Made by a program: the position numbers and the translations under genes | Assembly (NCBI GenBank): GCA_036785705.1 | Contig: JAWUZG010000032.1 | Coordinates: 11,240,001-11,304,000 of the forward strand | DNA: 64,000 nucleotides | Direction of reading: 5' to 3' | Source: Acanthornis magna | Taxonomy: Eukaryota; Chordata; Aves; Passeriformes; Acanthizidae | In this document: piece by piece, positions 14,676-26,556 of the stretch | Layout of the letters: the number at the start of each line of letters is the position of its first letter | How positions within the stretch are numbered: the first letter of the stretch is position 1 | Notes under the pieces: generated by a model | Databases searched by the model: none | What the model was told of the DNA's origin: nothing | What the model saw: the letters and a program-made list of their open reading frames with translations, nothing else

Positions 14676-16888
14676 GTTTTGGTACTTGAAACATGGTATA
14701 TTTAAAGGTGTAGGAGGGGAGTTCAGGTGTGCAGTCTCTACCAGAGATTTATATTTTTCCAAATGTTCCTTGGGGACTGCTGAAAAATAGTGGTCTTAAT
14801 CCATCCAGTAATCTGCATGGCACCTGCACTAACAAGTGTTGTTATTGTATTTGCAAATTCATGATAACACCTCTCTTAAACAGGAAGATTTTCCCCTTGA
14901 GTGAAAGACTGGAAGCTTGTAAAACTACTGAATTTACCATTTAATGAAATAATTTCTCCAAACTTTATAAATGTAGCTACAAAAATGTATCATGTAATAG
15001 AAAGTACCAAACCCTAATTTTCAGTTCCCTCTTAAATTTTGCTATCTTTAAAAGTTCAAATCAGTGGAAAATGTGAGTGACTAAGTGGAATCAACATCAG
15101 AGAATGCCTAGTTCATAATTACATTGTGCATGGCAACAATTTACAAGCCCTCTATTCACTGGAGGTTTGAAAAGAACTTTCAGATGGGATATTTGATAAA
15201 TTTCAATTACACTAGAAATGCCTTGGAGGGTCAGTTACATATTGTGGTATTTACGCAGACATCAAAGATTTAGTTGTTTAGACAAGGAAAACTAAGGCCA
15301 TCTGACTATTCAGAGTATTTAGGAAGAGTTCTGTTTATTTCAACCTAGAATTTTGCCAAAAATAGATATCTCAGTTACAAAAAGCGTTACCTCTTCTGTT
15401 AATCCAAGCTTCTACATTTATTGTGTCCAAAAAATACAGTCTTAAAATACTTTTTCTTTTTTATTTTCTGGGGTTTTTTTTGTTGGTTTTTTTTTTTTTT
15501 TTAAATCCACACTATAGCATAGATAGAATAATATTGAAGAAAATCCTGCGCTGCCATTTTTTGCTGTAGTTTACACAAACAGAAATTCCTGTGTATCCCT
15601 GGAATACATAACAAGTTCAGGTAGTGTTAACTTTGGAAAATAAACAGGTTTGATTTCTTCTGGACTGTTTAATAAAGATCTGAGCAATCCATTTTCTAAA
15701 CTTCATGGATGAGTTGCATTTGAATTTCAGAAAAGTCAGCAGACTGACAGTATTTGTCACTAAATAATCTGCTAAATTAAGCTGTTAATTCAATGAAATT
15801 TTGCCCAATAAAAAAGAAAAAAATAGAAGAAAGCTCAGTAAAAATTAGTCAGCCAAGTGTTAATAAATAATACACAAAATAGAGTACTTCCATTGCAGAG
15901 TTTTCTTGCAGAAAACCATGTTTGACCTTTATTAGAGGTCACATGTTTTCATCTTCAATGTGGCTGAGTGAAGTGAAAGTTGGATCATTACTCTTTGTAT
16001 AGTGGCAGTCTGATTATAAATCCTTACTAATCAAGGGGAATATAATCTGAACATTACATCTGAGTAATCAAACCTTAGTCTTTCATGACCAACTGTTCCG
16101 TCCTTGTGACTGCATGTTAGATACCTCTGTGTGCCTGCTTTTCTAAGGAAAGTCTTCTTTTATAATTCATGTGAGCATGTGTGACTTCAGTTGCCTCTTT
16201 ATAAAAATACTAACAGAGAAATAGATAGGCCATATCCCATTGCAGGGTAAGGGCAGAGTCTCATGGGGCATGAATCTCATGATCTGTGATAGCCAAGTCT
16301 TTGGGACTGTATAAATGCTGAGTGAGTGTATTTATCGGTTCTTGGTAACCCATACATTTACTCATGTGGTTTTTTTTGTGTAATGAAGGAGACCAAGAAC
16401 TACAATTATCCACGTGTCACACAGTAAGTCAATAAATATATTTATTTTCTCAAAAGTGACAAGAAGAAGACAGCTAAAATAATAATAATTTGAAATGTGC
16501 TGTTTCCAGGAAAATTGCTTTCAGAATAATTTTTTGTTAATATCAGGGATTAAACATTGAAAATAATATAGAGGAATCTGGTTCCCTGCGTTCCAGGAAC
16601 CTGTACTCCTCCATGATGTTTTCTTATCTTTGGCTGGTGCAGTGGGAGCTCCCCCTTCACAAATATAAAATTTCCCAGAAAAGGAGTGAGAAAGGGGGAG
16701 AAGTACAGCCAAAATGAACTAATATTGTTTTAGCTAAGTATATTAGGAAACTAGTTTGTGGTATGTGCTTGGCACTATTGAATCATCCAATACATTTTAT
16801 TGACATTGAACTTTATCCATAGGATCATTGTAGCTGCACTTTCAACAGAAATACTCTCAATTATTGTAGCTGAGGATCAAGATCAGGG

Positions 16889-16904
16889 AATTAGCATGCT
16901 AATT
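16889..16904. repeat. 16-bp perfect palindrome
   Basis: The sequence AATTAGCATGCTAATT reads the same on both strands with no spacer. It contains TAAT-type homeodomain cores and an octamer-like ATGCTAAT. A regulatory role is only a guess; the symmetry itself is plain in the sequence. Confidence 0.8.
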
Positions 16905-17021
16905 AGTATATGAACAGATGCTCTCAGTAGTACTGTATTAGGGGTTTCTCACAAAATAAAAGGATCTGTAGATTAATAGTTGGCCTATATTGTCCCTTTG
17001 TGTCTTTTACTCTCACTAGTA

Positions 17022-17059
17022 TTTGCCCATAGCCATGATGCCACCTGTAGATCCTGCTG
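17022..17059 (+). repeat. 38-bp dispersed direct repeat, copy 2
   Basis: This is an exact match to 14638-14675 in the same orientation, 2,384 bp further on. The bases beyond the core drift apart, which argues for two old insertions or a duplication of a short piece under constraint rather than a fresh segmental copy. Confidence 0.85.
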
Positions 17060-17250
17060 TCTTTGGTATTTATTCATTTACCTGTTGTGACTATTCTATT
17101 GTTTTGCTCTTCCCTTTTAAATTCACTGTATCTTCATGAACTTTTCTCTGAACTGTTTCCCTGTATATTCTTCATGTTCAGCAATGAGAACACCATGGAT
17201 GAAAACACAAGGACAATGATTTCCTGCTTCTGATATTCATTCCACTTAGG

Positions 17251-17312
17251 AGTTTGCAACACTCCACCCCTTAGGTTTGCAACTCTCCACCCCTTCAGTT
17301 TGCAACACTGAC
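17251..17312. repeat. Short tandem triplication of a 22-23 bp unit
   Basis: A unit of the form rGTTTGCAACwCTCCACCCC is present at 17251-17272, again at 17273-17295, and a partial third copy (GTTTGCAACACT) sits at 17296-17312. The copies differ by a few bases. The array lies inside an open frame of 104 codons on the minus strand (17134-17448), but that frame resembles no protein I know and is not called as a gene. Confidence 0.8.
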
Positions 17313-17716
17313 AAAGATTTGATTTTTTTGTAAACCAGTGAACAGAGAAAGGCATCACTGGGAACTGCATAGCACCAACCAGATTCTTGGATGGATGAAA
17401 ACCATGACAATTCACCAGAAATAAGCAGGTTATAAGCCCCTCTTCCATTGGCGATATTTCTGGTAAGTCATTTCAGCATTCTGCACTGTGGTTTCTTCAC
17501 AAATTCAATGAATTAAGGACTTTGATGACCTCCGTGGTCAATGCAGTTGGCAAATTGAATCTTCAGAAAGATTTAATATCAAATAAAAAAAAATGTGAGT
17601 TAACATTAGCACTATCTTTTCACAATATTCAGAAATGCAGGTACTTGAAATCACAAGGCAAATTCTATAACACTAACCCAACTGAGGAAGCAGATAGTCA
17701 TATGAAGAATGCCAGA

Positions 17717-17746
17717 CTTTCTTTCTTTCTTTCTTTCTTTCTTTCT
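17717..17746 (+). repeat. (CTTT)n microsatellite
   Basis: About seven uninterrupted tetranucleotide units of CTTT. It lies about 190 bp upstream of the large CCCTT array, so two pyrimidine-rich arrays on the same strand sit close together. Confidence 0.95.
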
Positions 17747-17838
17747 GTTCATCAATTTCCTGTTGCGGTGGATGAAACCATCTTGGAGAAACTGAGAGGT
17801 TTCCACAGCAGCAGCAAACTGGTGGGACAACTCTGAGG

Positions 17839-18640
17839 TGTGAAACACCCTCTGATGGTCAGCTAAATGGTCCCTCCCTAAGGTTATGTTAATCCTCCTG
17901 TGTTGATTAGTTGTTATAGTATCCCTGACTCCACCCTTCCCTTCCCTTCCCTTCCCTTCCCTTCCCTTCCCTTCCCTTCCCTTCCCTTCCCTTCCCTTCC
18001 CTTCCCTTCCCTTCCCTTCCCTTCCCTTCCCTTCCCTTCCCTTCCCTTCCCTTCCCTTCCCTTCCCTTCCCTTCCCTTCCCTTCCCTTCCCTTCCCTTCC
18101 CTTCCCTTCCCTTCCCTTCCCTTCCCTTCCCTTCCCTTCCCTTCCCTTCCCTTCCCTTCCCTTCCCTTCCCTTCCCTTCCCTTCCCTTCCCTTCCCTTCC
18201 CTTCCCTTCCCTTCCCTTCCCTTCCCTTCCCTTCCCTTCCCTTCCCTTCCCTTCCCTTCCCTTCCCTTCCCTATTGGTTCTCATTGTATCACACACACTC
18301 CACCCCTCCCTCCTTCTCACTGGTTGTCATTGTATTTCCCCGCCTTCTCCCCAACCCTATTGGCCCTTGACCCCTATATCCGTGGCCACGCAGACCGGCA
18401 CTTCCTCTTTCACTCCTGGATCCCTTCGGAGCATTAAAGGCCTTTGGAATATATCCAGACGACTGAGCCCTCTGAAGTTCTGTATTCCTGGTAACGGTGA
18501 GCCTATCAAAGGCTCTGGGGTGTGTGGTGTGTTTGTACTATCCCAACAGCACGAGTGATAGAATAGGTCTGCCTGTACGCTATGGAATACAGCAGCCAGG
18601 AGGGTCTGGCTGGGAATCGGGATGCTCTTGGGTCACACAG
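17839..18640 (+). mobile_element. Probable solo LTR of an endogenous retrovirus, U3 expanded by CCCTT repeats
   Basis: I infer an LTR from its layout. The left end begins TGTGAAACACCC, and the right end GGGTCACACA gives an imperfect inverted match, as LTR ends do. Three related modules in the U3-like part each carry an ATTGGTT/CTGGTTGTCATTG-type block (inverted CCAAT box) followed by a C/T-rich run, near 17905-17940, 18272-18315 and 18318-18350. A fourth ATTGG follows at 18358. A TATA-like CCTATATCC lies at about 18373-18381 and an ATTAAA polyadenylation-type signal at about 18433-18438. No clean target-site duplication was found, so the exact ends are uncertain. Without the pentanucleotide array the element would be about 460 bp. 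I saw no internal retroviral genes beside it, so it would be a solo LTR. A non-LTR origin remains possible. Confidence 0.5.
17934..18272 (+). repeat. (CCCTT)68 pentanucleotide array, uninterrupted
   Basis: A pure CCCTT repeat runs for 339 bp (about 68 units) without a visible interruption. One strand is all pyrimidine, the other all purine with GGG triplets every five bases. Because 5 is not a multiple of 3 and no frame has a stop, both strands read through it: as repeated Leu-Pro-Phe-Pro-Ser on plus and Glu-Gly-Lys-Gly-Arg on minus. These frames are by-products of the repeat, not genes. The array sits in the U3-like part of a probable LTR whose neighbouring modules already contain CCACCCCTCCCTCCTT, a likely seed. 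Confidence 0.97.
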
Positions 18641-18720
18641 GAGACCACATCTCACTCCACCACCACCTCTGCCTTAATTTTCCACCTATCCCATAGAGGA
18701 ATGAAGAAAACAGATTTCAG

Positions 18721-19780
18721 AATCATAGAATCATTAAGATTTGAAAAGACCTCCAAGATCATGGAGACCAAACACTGCTATGTCAAATAAACTATAGCAT
18801 GAATTGCCACAGCCAGTCATTTCTTGAACATCTCCAGGGATGGTGACTCTATCACTTCCATGGTCAGTTCATTCCAATGCTTGACCACCCTTTCAGTGAA
18901 TAAATTCTTCCTGATATCCAACCTGAACTTCCCCCAGTCCAGCTTGAAGCAATTCCTCTCATTCTTTTAATTCTTACCCGGGAGAAGAGGCCAACTCTCA
19001 CTTGTCTACAGCCTCCTTTCAGGGAGTTCTGGAGTACAATAAGGTCACCCCCAAGCCTCCTTTTCACCAGGCTAAACAACCCCATCTCCCTCAGCCGCTC
19101 CTCACAGGATTTGTGCTCCAGACCCTTCACCCGCCTTCTTGCCCTTCTCTGGACTCACTCCAGCACCTCAGTGTCCTGCCTGAAGCTGAAATTCTTCAAA
19201 ATGAAATGTGCTCCCAGAACTGGACATAGGATTTGAGGTGCAGCCTCACCAGTGCCAAGCACAGAGGGACAATCGGTGCCCTAAGTCACATTATTGCTGG
19301 CCACATTATTGCTGGTACAGGCCAGGATGCCATTGGCCTTCTTGGCCACCTGGGCACACAGTGGCTCATGTTCAGCTGCTGTCAACCAGCACCCCCAGGT
19401 CCCTTTCTGCCTGGTCACTGTCCAGCTGCTCTGCCCCCAACCTGTAGAATTGCATGTGCATGTTGTGACCAAAGAGCAGGACCCAGCTCTTGGCCTTGTT
19501 GAACCTCACACGATTGGCCTTGTCCCATGGATGCAGCCTGTCCAGATCCCTCTTCAGGGCCCTCCTACCATCCAGCAGATCAACACTCCCACTCAGCTGG
19601 GTGTCATCTGAGAAATTACTGAGGGTGCACTCAAACCCTTCATCGAGATCATCAATAAAGAAATTAAACAGGACTGGCCCCAATGCTGAGCCCTCGGAAA
19701 CGCCAATAGTGACTGACTGCCAGCTGGATGCAGCACCATTCACCACCATGAATTTTGCACCCATCTGTTCCCAAACAAAC
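18721..19780 (-). mobile_element. CR1 LINE, 5'-truncated, reverse-transcriptase end preserved
   Basis: Read on the minus strand, this CR1 starts inside the reverse transcriptase ORF and runs to the 3' tail at 18721, where AATCATAGAATCATT is the complement of the ATTCTRTG-type octamers. The frame at 19764-19372 is open for 130 codons. It shows the RT palm features: a Leu-Gly-Pro-Val-Leu-Phe-Asn block, Phe-Ile-Asp-Asp-Leu-Asp-Glu-Gly at residues 36-43, and the catalytic motif as Phe-Ser-Asp-Asp at residues 51-54, where CR1 usually has Phe-Ala-Asp-Asp. A second open piece (19130-18864, 88 codons) continues the C-terminal part. Frameshifts between them make the copy inactive. CR1 encodes an endonuclease/reverse transcriptase that copies its own RNA at the target site. 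Confidence 0.93.
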
Positions 19781-22700
19781 TTACCTCAGGATCTGTAGAT
19801 TTTAACACTAAGATGAAGAAAGATAGCCTCTTCTAGATTCATAAATTTTCAAGGCAATAAAACAGTTGACAGAATTCTTCCTAATGTTTCTATATTAAGA
19901 CCATAAATCCTGTTTGAACTAAAAGCTTGCAGTAAGTCTTGTAACTCTGTTTTTATTTAAACAGCTTATATAATAAAGAAATCTTTGTATCCTGAAATAA
20001 ATCTCACAAGTCAGAATCCCAGAGTGGCAAGGACTCAGCAAGGAGTAGGAAAGTTAGAAAACTTAAGATACAAAAATACGGGTAAGATCTAAATGCAAAA
20101 GTATTACAGTAATGAAGCTATCAAATTCTGTCTTCTGAGATAGGAGCCGAGTTGAATATTAACTGACCTAAAAAAATGTGAAATTCTTCATGTCAGAAAT
20201 TTGTAGAGGTCTACACAATTTCATTATCTCACCCATTTCTGGTCAATCTATGTGTAATCTTTCTGATTTTCCTATTACACATCTTGGAAACTTTTTAGAA
20301 CTTAAGATAAGCAGTTAAGAATCTTGAGGAATTAATATAAGGTCACTGATAAAAAACTAGCATGAAATTCCAGCTTTCAGCAGAATTCAATTCCACTGAA
20401 ACTGCTCTGAGATTTTTAAAATGTCTCATTATTCTGCTGTGTCATTTTTGTTTGGTTTTCCTCTTCTGAGCTTTGGCCAGGTCCTGAAGCAGAACAAGCT
20501 TTTGTGGAACATAGCTTATGTTTATGACATATTTTATAAGGTGTAGTGAAGTGCATTATAATTATATGATTTGTCAAGTGAAAACTTTCAAAGCATGTTA
20601 TTCTTGATTGTTATTTCAAGTTCTGCAATTTAGACCATATGTGACCTAATAGCAGGGATTTGAGCAGAAATATCCACTTACTGTAGCCTATTTCTAATTA
20701 GTTTTGAGATGTGTTGAAATGTTAAAGAAGGTCACCATGCCCTTCAGAGAAAATCATAAATCGGGAGGCATTGTTTGCAAAGGAAAACACCCTGATTTAT
20801 TAAAAAAAAAAAAAAAAAAAAAGGAGATTCCACCTCTACTAACAACAGTTCTCCTTTTATTATATAGATATGGTAAAGATGAGTCTTCCATGTCTCATGC
20901 ATAGGAATAACATTTAAAAGCTAGAGGAAAAGAATCCTCTAAAAATACTGTTGAACAACAGCACAAAAAGAGTGCCAGAAAATTATGCGGAGGCCCATGG
21001 GTTTGCATAACTAGAGACATACTAAAGATACCAATACCCTGACCACAGATGAATATATTTCTGAAAGAGAGACCTTGCTCTCCAGTAAGACTTTTCTACT
21101 TCTGGGTTGGACTGCTCTGTATTAAGCAGATCTCTAGAGTATACATAAAGTGTTTGGGTTTTTTCAGCTGAATTTGGGATAGAAAACAAATTCTTAGATT
21201 GGCTTGAGCATCTTCCTAGGCTGTAGCAATATCATGTTCCCTGAAAATCTTCTTGGATGACTCTGCACCTCTATGGACATTTAAATCTTTATTTTGTTTC
21301 CTTTCGTCCTTTGGGATGAATATGCTTCCTATGAAAAATCTGAAGAATTAAAGATAAAGCAAAATGGAAGTGTCACCATTTTACAATAAATCTTTGGTGG
21401 GTTTCGCTGTTGGAGGGAGATTGCAGTTAGATATGAGGAGCTGTGGCACTCCTGACTTAAGTCTATGGTGGTGCACTAGTTTGTTTGGGTTTTGATTTTC
21501 TCAGAGCTCTTGAAATTTTGGGGGTTTTCAGGCAAGCCAATTTTGTTGTGGTATTTCCTTCCTGAAGATGAGATGAGGATGGCTTCTTCAAGATTGCTAC
21601 AAGGTTGAAGAGAAGCTGAATCATGAATACCATGTTCATGGATACATAGCCTAATTCCTATGAAATCATGGAAAAATATAATCTTACTGATAACGTGACA
21701 GTATTAATTATAAAAATGACTCACAAATTAGGTAAATTCACAGAAGATAATTAAGGGCTCTGAGTATCAGAAAGTCCAAAGTGTAACACTGAATCAGATG
21801 GGTAGGCTGTGCCAAAGAGCGGAATTCCAGAGGTTCCTCTGCACTCAGTATATCAGCAGCTCTAGGCACCTTGCAGTTCACAGTGGATTTGTCTTTTTGA
21901 GGAAGGTTTGTGGGATGGAGATGTCCAGTTCAGAAGCCTCCCCTAGTGTTCTTTGTTCTGAGTTTCTGAAGTGAACTTGTAAAAAAAGTTTTGAAGTGAT
22001 CACAGGTATTAGTGATATAGATTATGCTTTTAGTGTTGCTTCATCTCTCTCTTGTGATGCTATCCAGAATATCAAAAACTAACATGTAGGATAAGTACGT
22101 CAAACTTTCCATTAAGTTTGTCTGAAACAATGGATTCAAGTGGGTTTTCTCAGTAGGAGGCGCTTGTATTTCTTTCATGTAATACTGTATCTTACAAATA
22201 TTTTATAAAGTACAGGTTCTATAAATGCAGTAGGAACTGGAATACAAGAAACACCATATTTTCTTACAATTCCATGGGGTTTTTAAATATATCTCTACAC
22301 TTGGCTGAGATTATTTCTCACTGAGTTTTTTTTATGACTAAATTTCCAGTATTAAGTTCAGTGCTCCTTTGCATTTTCTGCACCTACTTTTTTTTATTCC
22401 TACCTGTCTCAAAACCACGTGGAACAAGAGAGGAGCAATTACACACTACTCTAGTAATTTAGGTAACATTCATTCTTATACCAAGCCACAGCAATCATAA
22501 TGGATTTACTCTGTTAGTATTATTCAAATACATTTTGTGTTGCTAATCAAAACCAGTCCTGTGTCTTAAAGCTGATAAGAAAGACCATGAAAGAATGCAG
22601 CTCATGGGTGTCTACGTAATGTCTTATGATTGTATGTATTTTTTTCTTGCTTTATCTCTTGGTTTCCTGTCATTTGCCCCTGCACGTTTGGCAGCAAGTG

Positions 22701-25700
22701 TGGTGGAATTACAGTGCAACATAAAACTAGTAGGGGAGTGTGAAGCAACATCTTTTCAAGTTAAAAAAGATCTAGTTAAATAGGTAGAATTCTCACTGAA
22801 GAATTTACATTCTGTGTCTTGATTTTTTAGGCAAGTTTTCTGAGGTAAAAGTAATTACATTGTATGACATGATACATGGAAGAGTTAATGCAACAAACAA
22901 CACAGCAAAACAAGCCTTTCCAAAAACCCTTAATAAGGTCTTTTATTGGGCTATGGGTAGTAATAATTTTACTGTGGAAACAGCTGACTTAGCAGTTGCA
23001 AAGTACATTCACACGTTCTTTTGCTTGAAATGAGCTAGGTGGCCAGAATGCTTTTTGTACGTTTCTCTAAAGCTTGCCCAGTGTCTGGCCTCAGCCTTGT
23101 AAAACAGGCAAAAACAATAGTGAAAACAGGAATGAAACATGGGGTAATTGAATTAACAGATGGATAGGGTCAGAACTTCCTCTATATAGCATGAAGTAGG
23201 GAAATAAAAAGTTAAGTGCAAAATGGAAACAAGAGAGGACTGGAAAAAATGCTGCCCATTTAATGAAGGAATGAAGACTTTCCTTAAAAATATTGCACAA
23301 GACTTTTGAGCAGATGACTTGCTTTTGCTCTCTGGAGACTATTCTAAAATGGAATCTCATGAAATTTTAATTGGATTCATCATTTTCTAAAAATGTAAAG
23401 GGTTTTTTGTTTTTAATTTCTAAACATTAAACAAAACTATCATCACAGCCCGTAAGGCAATGGACTTCTACTTTAAAAACCCTAAGTTAAAATATTGAAG
23501 TGCTGCTCTGGCTATTATTTTTTATTGTATAGGTCACTGAAATATTTTGTAATAAAATTATGATGGTTATATCTTTTCAGTTAAATAAAGAGTGCCAGGA
23601 AACACTCACGGTTACTGAAACTGGATTGTCTATATAACTAAATTATGAGAAAGGTTCATGGCGCATTTTTGATCCACAATAGCTAGTTTACTTTCTGACA
23701 GCTCCTGGTGAGGCTCAGGGACTAGACAGACCCAGGATCATTCCAAACAGGTTGTTTGTGTCCAGCTGCATAATTTCTCATAGGCAGTGTTGGACATGGG
23801 CTATTGAATGCCAGCTGGCTTCATTGCCAAAAGAACAATCCCAAGCATCTTTAATTTACTGCTATTGACATAGTAATTCTGTCTATCCAATGTTTTTGTC
23901 TATGAGATGAGTTCAAGCCCAGCTGTTAACACAGGGATGATAGAAAATGGCACTTTTACAGATTTGCCTACTTGCCTCCATCCAGGTCCCTCTAAGTAGA
24001 GTTTTCTGCCCCTACTCACACCAGCCTTGGGATTTTACAGCTTTCCCACTTCAGGACTGAAGTTTGACTAGAAACTGTTTAAAATTGCTTATTTGTGACT
24101 AGTAGCCAGTACCACACAATGCTACAACAATTTCCTTCTCAGAGAATGTTGGAAGAGATATTGCACCAACAATCTCCTTTAAGTAAAAAGCTTTGCTAAG
24201 AAATGGACAAAATGTTCAAACATAATATATCCTTACAAAACAACAGTCTACACATTTGTTAACAGTCAGTTTTGCGTGTTCAGACACAAACTGAATGAAA
24301 AAACGCACTTCATCTCTTTGGAGTTGCAGTAGCAGCAGAGGTGCTGGATGTCTCCTTTTTGCTTGCTCAGGAGCATTGGGACCCACTGCTGTTTCTGGTT
24401 TGCCCTCCATGGAATCCTTCCTCCAGTCTGCAGTTCCTTGCTCAAGAAAAGCTGCCTTTTTAATAAACCTCAAGCTTCAAAGTTCCCTTACCATGAACCT
24501 TCTACAAGCAGAGGTAGGTGTTCAGCATCCTTTTACCTGTTACCTAGCCAGGACAGAATTACTTATTTTAGCAGCCTTTGTGGGTTGTAATCATGAGCCT
24601 CCTGTCTATGGAAGAATGCTCTGAGATCTTCTCTCCCTGCTTCCAGCTAACCATGGAGAAAAGACATTTCGGCATCTGGATAGATATTTATCACCCAACA
24701 TTCCTCTATTTCATGGCCATGAGGATGTGTGCTGTGTTCAGTCCAAATATGTCTGCAAGCAGAACTTTTCAAAACAAAGAAAAACCAAAACTTACTCAAA
24801 TAACATTAGTAATGCTTCCCTAAAGTATTTTGTAAATGGTTCACAAAGGCAAAGATTGGAGAATTTTATATTATTTTCAGTCCTCAGTTGCCCAAAGGAA
24901 GAGATGAAAACTCTAATATTCAGCATTTTTAAGCTGGAATGAATAAAGTGCTAAGAGATTAAGTGTAGAGAACAGTTTAACTTCAAGAGGAGGATGAAGT
25001 ACATGAGCTTCTCCATTTCAAATATCGACAGTTTTTGACATAAGTACAACAAGCACTGAGTTTTTAGTAGAATGTGAAAGTATTATTTTAAAAGATTCAT
25101 TATGGCTTAAAGACTCCTGGAAAGGTAGGGAATAAGATAGGAGTTTTGAAAAGCATATGAAAAATAAAATTTTGTTTGGAGCAACAAAGAAAATCAATTT
25201 ATCTTACAGAAAGTTTGAAGTTGCCTTTGGTGCCCTTAATTCATGTCTGCTAAGAGCTGTATTTCTTTCAAATAAGTTTTGAGGGTATAGGATGAGAAGG
25301 ATGACGGAAGGATGATTTCTCAGATATCTTGTTGCTTATAATTCATTCTGGGCTAAAATAAGCTTATTTTGTGGTTTATGTACAGGTTTTGTTATGATAA
25401 AAACCAAAACATGTACCGACTTGTATATCTAAAAGGAATCCAGCTTGTAGCAGAAACCTTATATTGTAGTAAAAATAAGTTAATTTACACTTCAAGATAA
25501 CAACTATGCCTAGGAAAAAAATATAAACTGAAAACTAAACAGAAATGCTGAAAGATCTGTATCTATCAACAAGAAATACATTTTAAAAAACCGCAAACAC
25601 CTCACAAAAAATTAGTTCTAGAAAGGCTATAATGCAGTAATGTAAGATATTTGGTAAACTATGAAGTCAGTGAAAGGAAAGTAGTATTATTACTTTAAAA

Positions 25701-26555
25701 AAGCTTGGAATAAAGGCGGTCTGGTTAGACTAGAAATTTTCAAATAGCACCTTGAGTATATCATAGTTACAATTTCAGGTGCTGAGGATGCTTTCATCTG
25801 TAAGCAGGATAATGAAAGCAAAGTCCAGTAGGAAAAATTATAATACCATCAGTCACTAGGTCCCCGAAATGCCTTGGCTTGTATAGTGATGACGGTGTTA
25901 ACTCTGGATGTCAAAGATTATTTTAGCAAGGGTTCTTGCTGCTATTTCATTATCATATTTGTGTGTGAGTATGCCTAGCTGTTTGCTTGACAGAACACTT
26001 GCAAAACTGAAGTAAATGGGTGAGCCAGCTCACAGGAACACACCTTACCAACTGTCCTTTATATATTTCTGTTTGTACACATGAGCGTAGTTCTTGACTC
26101 TGCCCATCACAAGTCAATATAAACAATCAAAGACTGAAGTGTCTTTTGTATAAGGTACACTGAATCTAATGCGAGGGCCTCTCATGCTCCCAGTCTTCTC
26201 ATTTCACTTGCAAACTGAAGTTGAATACAATTTGAAGTATGTTTCTCTTCCTGCAAGCTGTGACACATTATTTTAGTAAAGCAAATTAACAGAAGTAGTA
26301 TAGCTACCTGTTCTATAACTTCTTAATGCAATACAGAGGAATGAACTACGTCACCCTAAGGTCAGTGGATGTGACATAGAGGCCATACATTGATTTACTA
26401 ATAATTTTGTAAATTATGAAAGGAGACAACATAAGATGAATGAGAATATCACCAAACCAGATAAGTAATATGAAGTGATACTGGTTGGATTATGAACCTT
26501 AAATATGTCTGCCTGTAGTTCCTCATGAGAAGTAGGTTCATTTCATACATTTTGT
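19781..26555. other. Unique AT-rich DNA, no supported gene
   Basis: I see no transposon or coding exon. The one simple repeat is a run of 21 A residues at 20802-20822. Short open frames (for example 24295-24624, 109 codons plus strand, overlapped by frames on the other strand and in other phases) have no recognised domains. Confidence 0.55.
20802..20822 (+). repeat. A21 homopolymer
   Basis: An uninterrupted run of 21 adenines. No retroposed sequence is recognisable immediately upstream, so it is listed only as a simple repeat. Confidence 0.9.
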
Positions 26556-26556
26556 G

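Larger units (their letters stand above)
11725..17250. other. Unique AT-rich DNA, no supported gene
   Basis: No coding region or transposon could be recognised. The area has several poly-A/poly-T runs (for example near 12848 and 15473-15502). It contains one copy of a 38-bp dispersed repeat at 14638-14675, the second copy at 17022-17059, and a 16-bp perfect palindrome at 16889-16904. Open frames here are short and unlike known proteins. Confidence 0.55.

Noticed and set aside
17134..17448. Possible retroviral envelope remnant in the 104-codon minus frame near the LTR
   Set aside because: A hydrophobic stretch exists but no envelope motif could be recognised, and the frame contains the short tandem triplication.
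17900..18370. 156-codon plus frame of Leu-Pro-Phe-Pro-Ser repeats and 137-codon minus frame of Glu-Gly-Lys-Gly-Arg repeats
   Set aside because: Both are translations of the stop-free CCCTT array and its LTR flanks; a pentanucleotide repeat reads open in every frame.
19208..19798. Several overlapping plus-strand frames of 79-105 codons
   Set aside because: They are antisense shadows of the minus-strand CR1 reverse transcriptase.
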